Assembly: GCF_041260155.1 (NCBI RefSeq)
Contig: NC_091931.1
Location: 32,417,541 to 32,481,540, forward strand
Source: Ptychodera flava
Lineage: Eukaryota > Hemichordata > Enteropneusta > Ptychoderidae
DNA: 64,000 nt
Direction of reading: 5' to 3'
The notes under the pieces: generated by a model
The model's input: only the letters and a program-made list of their open reading frames with translations
What the model was told of the DNA's origin: nothing
Databases searched by the model: none
In this document: piece after piece, positions 59,319 through 64,000 of the stretch
Position numbering within the stretch: the stretch's first letter is position 1
Layout: every line of letters starts with the position of its first letter
Made by a program: the position numbers and the translations under genes

Positions 59319-60383
59319 GTAATATGTTATATGTCATTATTAGATGGTTGCCCTCTTACAAAAAACGCAGCGCCCTTGCTTGTCATCTACGTTGAAAAGC
59401 GCAGCCTTGCCAATCGCGCGTTGCTTAACCATTTAGTTTTGGCCAAAATCATCCATGGAAGGTCTGTGACTTTTAATGAAACTGACATTTTGACAGCAAA
59501 TGCAATTATACTACAGTATGAAATCCACATCAAAGCTCAGAATTACCTAATTACCCAATTTTAATGTCTTATTTTATGGCCATCAGTATTAATAAGTATC
59601 TCTTTGGTGATTATCGGGTCTTTGGAGGCACACGTTACCTTTTCACATTTGTTTCTTATTTTCAATTTGTCCTTCATGTGTGTACGGAGCATTTTCGATA
59701 ACGTTTTCGAATCATCGTAACGAGGTATATCCGATCTCCATTCTCTGAATTAATAAACCAGTGTACAACTGTCTTTCGAACCCACACGGAGTTTATTGTC
59801 GTCCGTTTCTGTTTCATCATCGTGGTTAAAGTGCCTGAGGGGATACTGCAACGTAAGCTTGCACTCAACCCATCCAGGGGAGAGCTGCTGCGACTCTATT
59901 AAAACAAGCAAACCCCACTTCACCATCGTAGTCACCTTTCTGATCAAAAGCATTTCATCAGGCGGTGATAGGGGTCAGAGGCTAGCTGAACATCGTGCAT
60001 CTCCCTTAACACAAGTGCTCCACGTTGAATGTTGATGACCCCGGGCGGGATTCAGATCATCCGTAGCTTGCAGAGCGGCACATAACGAATCAACCCGAAA
60101 GACAACAACGAAAACCAGTCCAATGCTTTAAACAACCCAAAAATCTGACATTCCCTATGAGACAATGATTCTTTTACGTTTAAACTGTTCGACATTATGT
60201 TAAAGTTCTCTTGCCGAAAGAGTTTTCTTAAATGACAAAACTATTTAGCGGATGGTAATGTCATATATTTAATGAAACAGCCTAAAAGCCAATAGAAGCA
60301 GCAAACACCCCAAAGGCAGTTGAAAAATCCTGACTAGCGCGCGTATATGCTGAGTCTTATGACAAATTTACGTCGTTTTGTAT

Positions 60384-60385
<2 letters not shown>
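59319..60385. other. Intergenic, nothing recognised
   Basis: Small ORFs only. Confidence 0.3.
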
Positions 60386-60482
<97 letters not shown>

Positions 60483-60561
60483 CCGTACTCTCTGTGCCCA
60501 AGTTCAGAGGTTGCCATAAAGCCATTATGGTGATAACCGGGAGGGCACATTCTATACATTT

Positions 60562-60605
<44 letters not shown>
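60386..60605 (+). repeat. Two (TA)n tracts separated by an 85-bp unique spacer
   Basis: TA tracts at 60386-60482 and 60566-60605. The spacer contains CCATAAAGCCATTATGG, itself a small hairpin. Confidence 0.93.
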
Positions 60606-60609
<4 letters not shown>

Positions 60610-61077
60610 CTTCAATCCATCCATTCATTCAAATATTCATACACATGACGTATGTTCACTTAGATATTAGATATTTATTGAATTGTTGTGACGTAGGATA
60701 TTACTAGATATCTTTGTCAGTATTGATTCTGTATGTTCACTCTATCGTAACACTTAACGTGTCGTCGAATGTCCAACATGACTTTCCCATCGGCATTAAC
60801 CTTCCAAAGCAACCGACAGTACTCTGAAATGTCAGCGCTTTGAGCTGTGGTTAAAAGCGTTTAGCATTTTATTCAATTAGCCTTGATCGCTGTTACACAC
60901 ATTCTGAGGTTTGTAAGGAAATAACGGAGGAGAATCTCACGCAACGTGCAATCGCAGAGATGGGAATTTTTAATCCACGTGAATAAAATATACCTCCGAG
61001 AAAGCGTCCTTCATTCATTTTCACTTCTGGTGCGTATTAAGCACTAGATCCATGCATTTCTATACTGTATTCGTAAA

Positions 61078-61130
61078 TGTTAAAGGGGAAGTTCATCAAG
61101 GGTGATTTTTACATACGTGCATGCTTTGTA
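61078..61130 (+). mobile_element. Fragment of the TTAA fold-back MITE family
   Basis: TTAAAGGGGAAGTTCATCAA at 61080 matches the end of the element at 39169-39777; the similarity fades after about 40 bp and no partner end is seen. Confidence 0.6.
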
Positions 61131-61570
61131 AGTCGCCAGTCTATTGTATCACGGCAGTTATATTTAAGTCACAATTATACAAATGCCATCTTGTGTAAAG
61201 TTATCACAAGGATATTAAGGTCGAAGACCTACATGTACGTCTTGACTATGTTCACCCTTGAGGGAATAACGTCAATAAAGTTATTATAATCGTATGAGGT
61301 TTTCATTGTACTTTTAATTTACCTTTTGATCGTATTGAAAGATGTTGAAAACATTTTATATACCATTATGTTTAGTACAGTGTAAGGAAAGTGAGTCATG
61401 GCAATAACTATGTCACTTTCACCGATAATTGTAATTTATCGATCGCGGAGCGAACGTTTACTTGAGCTTCGCATTTCCACCTGACCAATGTCTGCTGGTG
61501 CTCAAACTAGTCGAAGGACAGAAACGTGTAAGTGAATCATAATCGAGAAAATCTTTTCCGTATAAGTAAG
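61131..61570. other. Intergenic, nothing recognised
   Basis: No support for coding or repeats. Confidence 0.3.
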
Positions 61571-62468
61571 TACTATGGTATACAGCTTGAATAATGTGCT
61601 ACGATATACACGTTAAATAATGTGCTATGATATACAGGTTGAATAATGTGCTATGATATACAGGTTGAATATTGTGCTACGATATACAGGTTGGATAATG
61701 TGCTATGATATACAGGTTGAATAATGTGCTATGATATACTATACAGGATAAATAAAGTGCTATGATATACAGTTGAATAAAGTGCTATGATAAACAGCTT
61801 GAATAATGTGCTATGATATACAGGTTGAATAATGTTCTATGATATACAACTTGAATAAAGTGCTACGATATACATCTTGAATAAAATGCTACGATATACA
61901 GCTTGAATAATGTGCTATGATATACAGGTTGAATAATGTGCTATGATATACAGGTTGAATAATGTGCTACGATATACAGGTTGAATAATGTGCTATGATA
62001 TACAGCTTGAATAAAGTGCTACGATATACGGGTTGAATAATGTGCTATGATATACAGGTTGAATAATGTGCTATGATATATAGGTTGAATAATGTGCTAT
62101 GATATACTATACAGGATAAATAAAGTGCTACGATATACAGGTTGAATAATGTGCATGATATACAGCTTGATAATGTGCTATGATATACAGGTGAATAATG
62201 TGCTATGTGATATACAGGTTGAATAATGTGCTATGATATGCAGGTTGAATAATAATGTGCTATGATATACAGGTTGAATAATGTGCTATGATATACAGGT
62301 TGAATAATGTGCTATGATATACAGGTTGAATAATGTGCTATGATATACAGGTTGAATAATGTGCTATGATATACAGGTTGAATAATGTGCTATGATATAC
62401 AGGTTGAATAATGTGCTATGATATACAGGTTGAATAATGTGCTATGATATACAGGTTGAATAATGTGA
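61571..62468 (+). repeat. 26-bp minisatellite, about 33 copies
   Basis: Unit TTGAATAATGTGCTATGATA plus TACAGG. The left part is variable (GCTTG and AAAGTGC variants; a longer CTATACAGGATAAATAAAG variant at about 61735 and 62105). The right end (about 62250-62468) is nearly perfect. Confidence 0.96.
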
Positions 62469-63009
62469 ATAGAAAGACTTCTTCAGTTTCATTACTTTAT
62501 AAGTGTCTGCAAATTCGACGAATCGCGATTTGTTCAGCTGCTCGCTTGCAAGTTCGTAGTATAAGGTAGAGACTAAAGAATGAGTCTACATGCATGCCGG
62601 GAATGATTGACATTCACACATCTTAAGCTGAGGTTTGCAGGTGATGTGTTGAACAAGTAAAAGAAAAATATATATTCATTCTTCTCTAATACATCACAAT
62701 TATTTTTGTTGATGAAGAAATATAATCAAGTCGTACAATATATGTGCGTAGTACCTGCATATTTACTTTTCATGGTGAAGTTGAAACCGCCACAAATTAA
62801 GATTTCATGCTTACTTGTCGATCATTGAATATAAACTAAGAGTGAGTCGTTATCTTTCTTGTCACTTCAGATAAGCTTGTTACAAACGTCAACATTGGAA
62901 ACCACATTTGCTTGATGAAGGAGACTCTGAAGAGCGAAAACTAAAATAATCTTTAGAAAGTTTACATATTTATTTAATATTTACCTTTCTCTTTCAACAA
63001 ATGCATTTT
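62469..63009. other. Intergenic, nothing recognised
   Basis: No support for coding or repeats. Confidence 0.3.
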
Positions 63010-63063
63010 TAGCTCACATGTGTAAACACGTGGGCTAATGTCATAGCGATGTCTGTCTGTCTG

Positions 63064-63107
<44 letters not shown>

Positions 63108-64000
63108 TGTGTGTCTGTCTGTTTACATGATAACTCAAAAACGCCTGAACGGATTCAAGTCAGACTTGGTACACAGTTACCGTATGCTACTTGCAAGATT
63201 TGATTAGATTTTGGTTAGTGTGGATTGCATATTAATGAAGTTATGCAATATTGTTTTATCCGTACAATGGTTTCCCTACGGAGACGGTAATGACAGTGTA
63301 GACATATATCAAGAAATACTGCACCAAATTTCATGAAACTTTTCACAGATGACAGTCTCAGAACATTATGATGATACCGTGAGTGTCATGTCAATTATCT
63401 TCTCATTTGCATATTTAATGAACTTTTGTTATTAGTGAGATAACTCTGAAATTCCTGCACCAAACTTGATGATACTTGCAACAAATATTGATCTGATATA
63501 TATCTAATTATACTTAGAAACATTAGGCAGTGTCAAGTTAATAAATAGCTCATTTGCATATTTTATGAAGGTTTGTAATTAGTCATATAACTCCGATATA
63601 ACTTCACCAAATGTGATGAAATCTGCTGCAGATACTGATCCGACTGATATCTAACTGTAGTGTAAAGCATTTAGTAGTGTGAAATTAATTAAGGGTTCAT
63701 TTGCATATTTAATGAACTTTGTAATTAGGTATATAACTCTGAAATTACGGCACCCAAGTCAGTGAAATTGGGTACAGATATTGTTTTGATAAATATCTAA
63801 TTGTACTAAGAAGCATTTGGCAGTGTCAAGTTAACAAATAGGTCATTTGCATATTTTATGAAGTTTTGTAATTAGTGATATAATTCCAAAATAACTGCAC
63901 CAAATGTGATGAAATCTGCTGCAGATACTGATCCGACAGATATCTAATTGTGGTGTAGAGCATTTAGTTGTGTGAAGTAATTAAGGGTTCATTTGCATAT
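63010..64000 (+). repeat. Repeat element with (GT)n head and 146-147-bp A-B tandem array (runs off edge)
   Basis: Begins AGCTCACATGTGTAAACACG, with GTCTGTCTGTCTG and (GT)n at 63057-63118. The phrase CATTTGCATATTT then recurs at 63404, 63551, 63698, 63844 and 63990 (spacing 146-147). Units 1 and 3 resemble each other, as do 2 and 4, giving a roughly 293-bp dimer. An earlier diverged unit lies at about 63226. Confidence 0.85.

Noticed and set aside
58873..59337. 154-codon His-rich frame
   Set aside because: The His tract comes from a GATGAT/GGTGGT repeat; the overlapping frame with a signal peptide is only marginally better.
63010..64000. Possible CRISPR-like regular spacing
   Set aside because: The 146-147-bp units are contiguous diverged repeats, not short identical repeats with unique spacers, in a eukaryotic genome.

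Overview
The window is metazoan genomic DNA: spliced exons, tandem transporter paralogues, long microsatellites, MITEs, a BEL/Pao-type retrotransposon and a complete Polinton/Maverick. The AT-rich, repeat-dense background and the TE mix suggest a marine invertebrate (hemichordate, echinoderm or lancelet-like). That is inference; nothing here fixes the species.

Layout. (1) 1-2690, minus strand: an uninterrupted 5' part of a BEL/Pao-like gag-pol that runs off the left edge, with a promoter/leader-like stretch to about 3300. (2) 4508-8440, minus: a four-exon SLC16/MCT-like transporter (gene A). Its introns carry a 471-bp MITE with an 8-bp target duplication and a copy of a dispersed repeat. (3) 9052-26183: a 17.1-kb Polinton with about 315-bp terminal inverted repeats (TIRs) and a perfect 6-bp target duplication (CTCCAT). 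(4) 29648-35540, minus: a second SLC16-like gene (gene B), a paralogue with matching exon structure. (5) 35.5-64 kb: no gene I can defend. It holds MITEs, inverted repeats, microsatellites, a 26-bp minisatellite (61.6-62.5 kb) and an A-B alternating tandem repeat with a 146-147-bp period at the right edge.

The Polinton carries protein-primed DNA polymerase B, a chromodomain integrase, an FtsK/A32-like packaging ATPase, a major-capsid-like protein, a penton/minor-capsid candidate, a fibre-like protein, several small membrane proteins and unknowns. No adenain-type protease was recognised. Its most unusual gene (16480-17702) looks like a deoxynucleoside kinase fused to a DEDDh (DnaQ-type) exonuclease. 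Two element-wide patterns stand out. One is a TATATA-like box only about 6-16 nt before the start codon of nearly every gene. The other is a dispersed GTTCCGAWAGGG/GGAAC microrepeat inserted in spacers and inside ORFs. All but one of the larger genes are split by frame changes, none by an in-frame stop that I found. The copy is therefore either decaying by small indels or affected by assembly indels; the TIRs are still about 97% alike.
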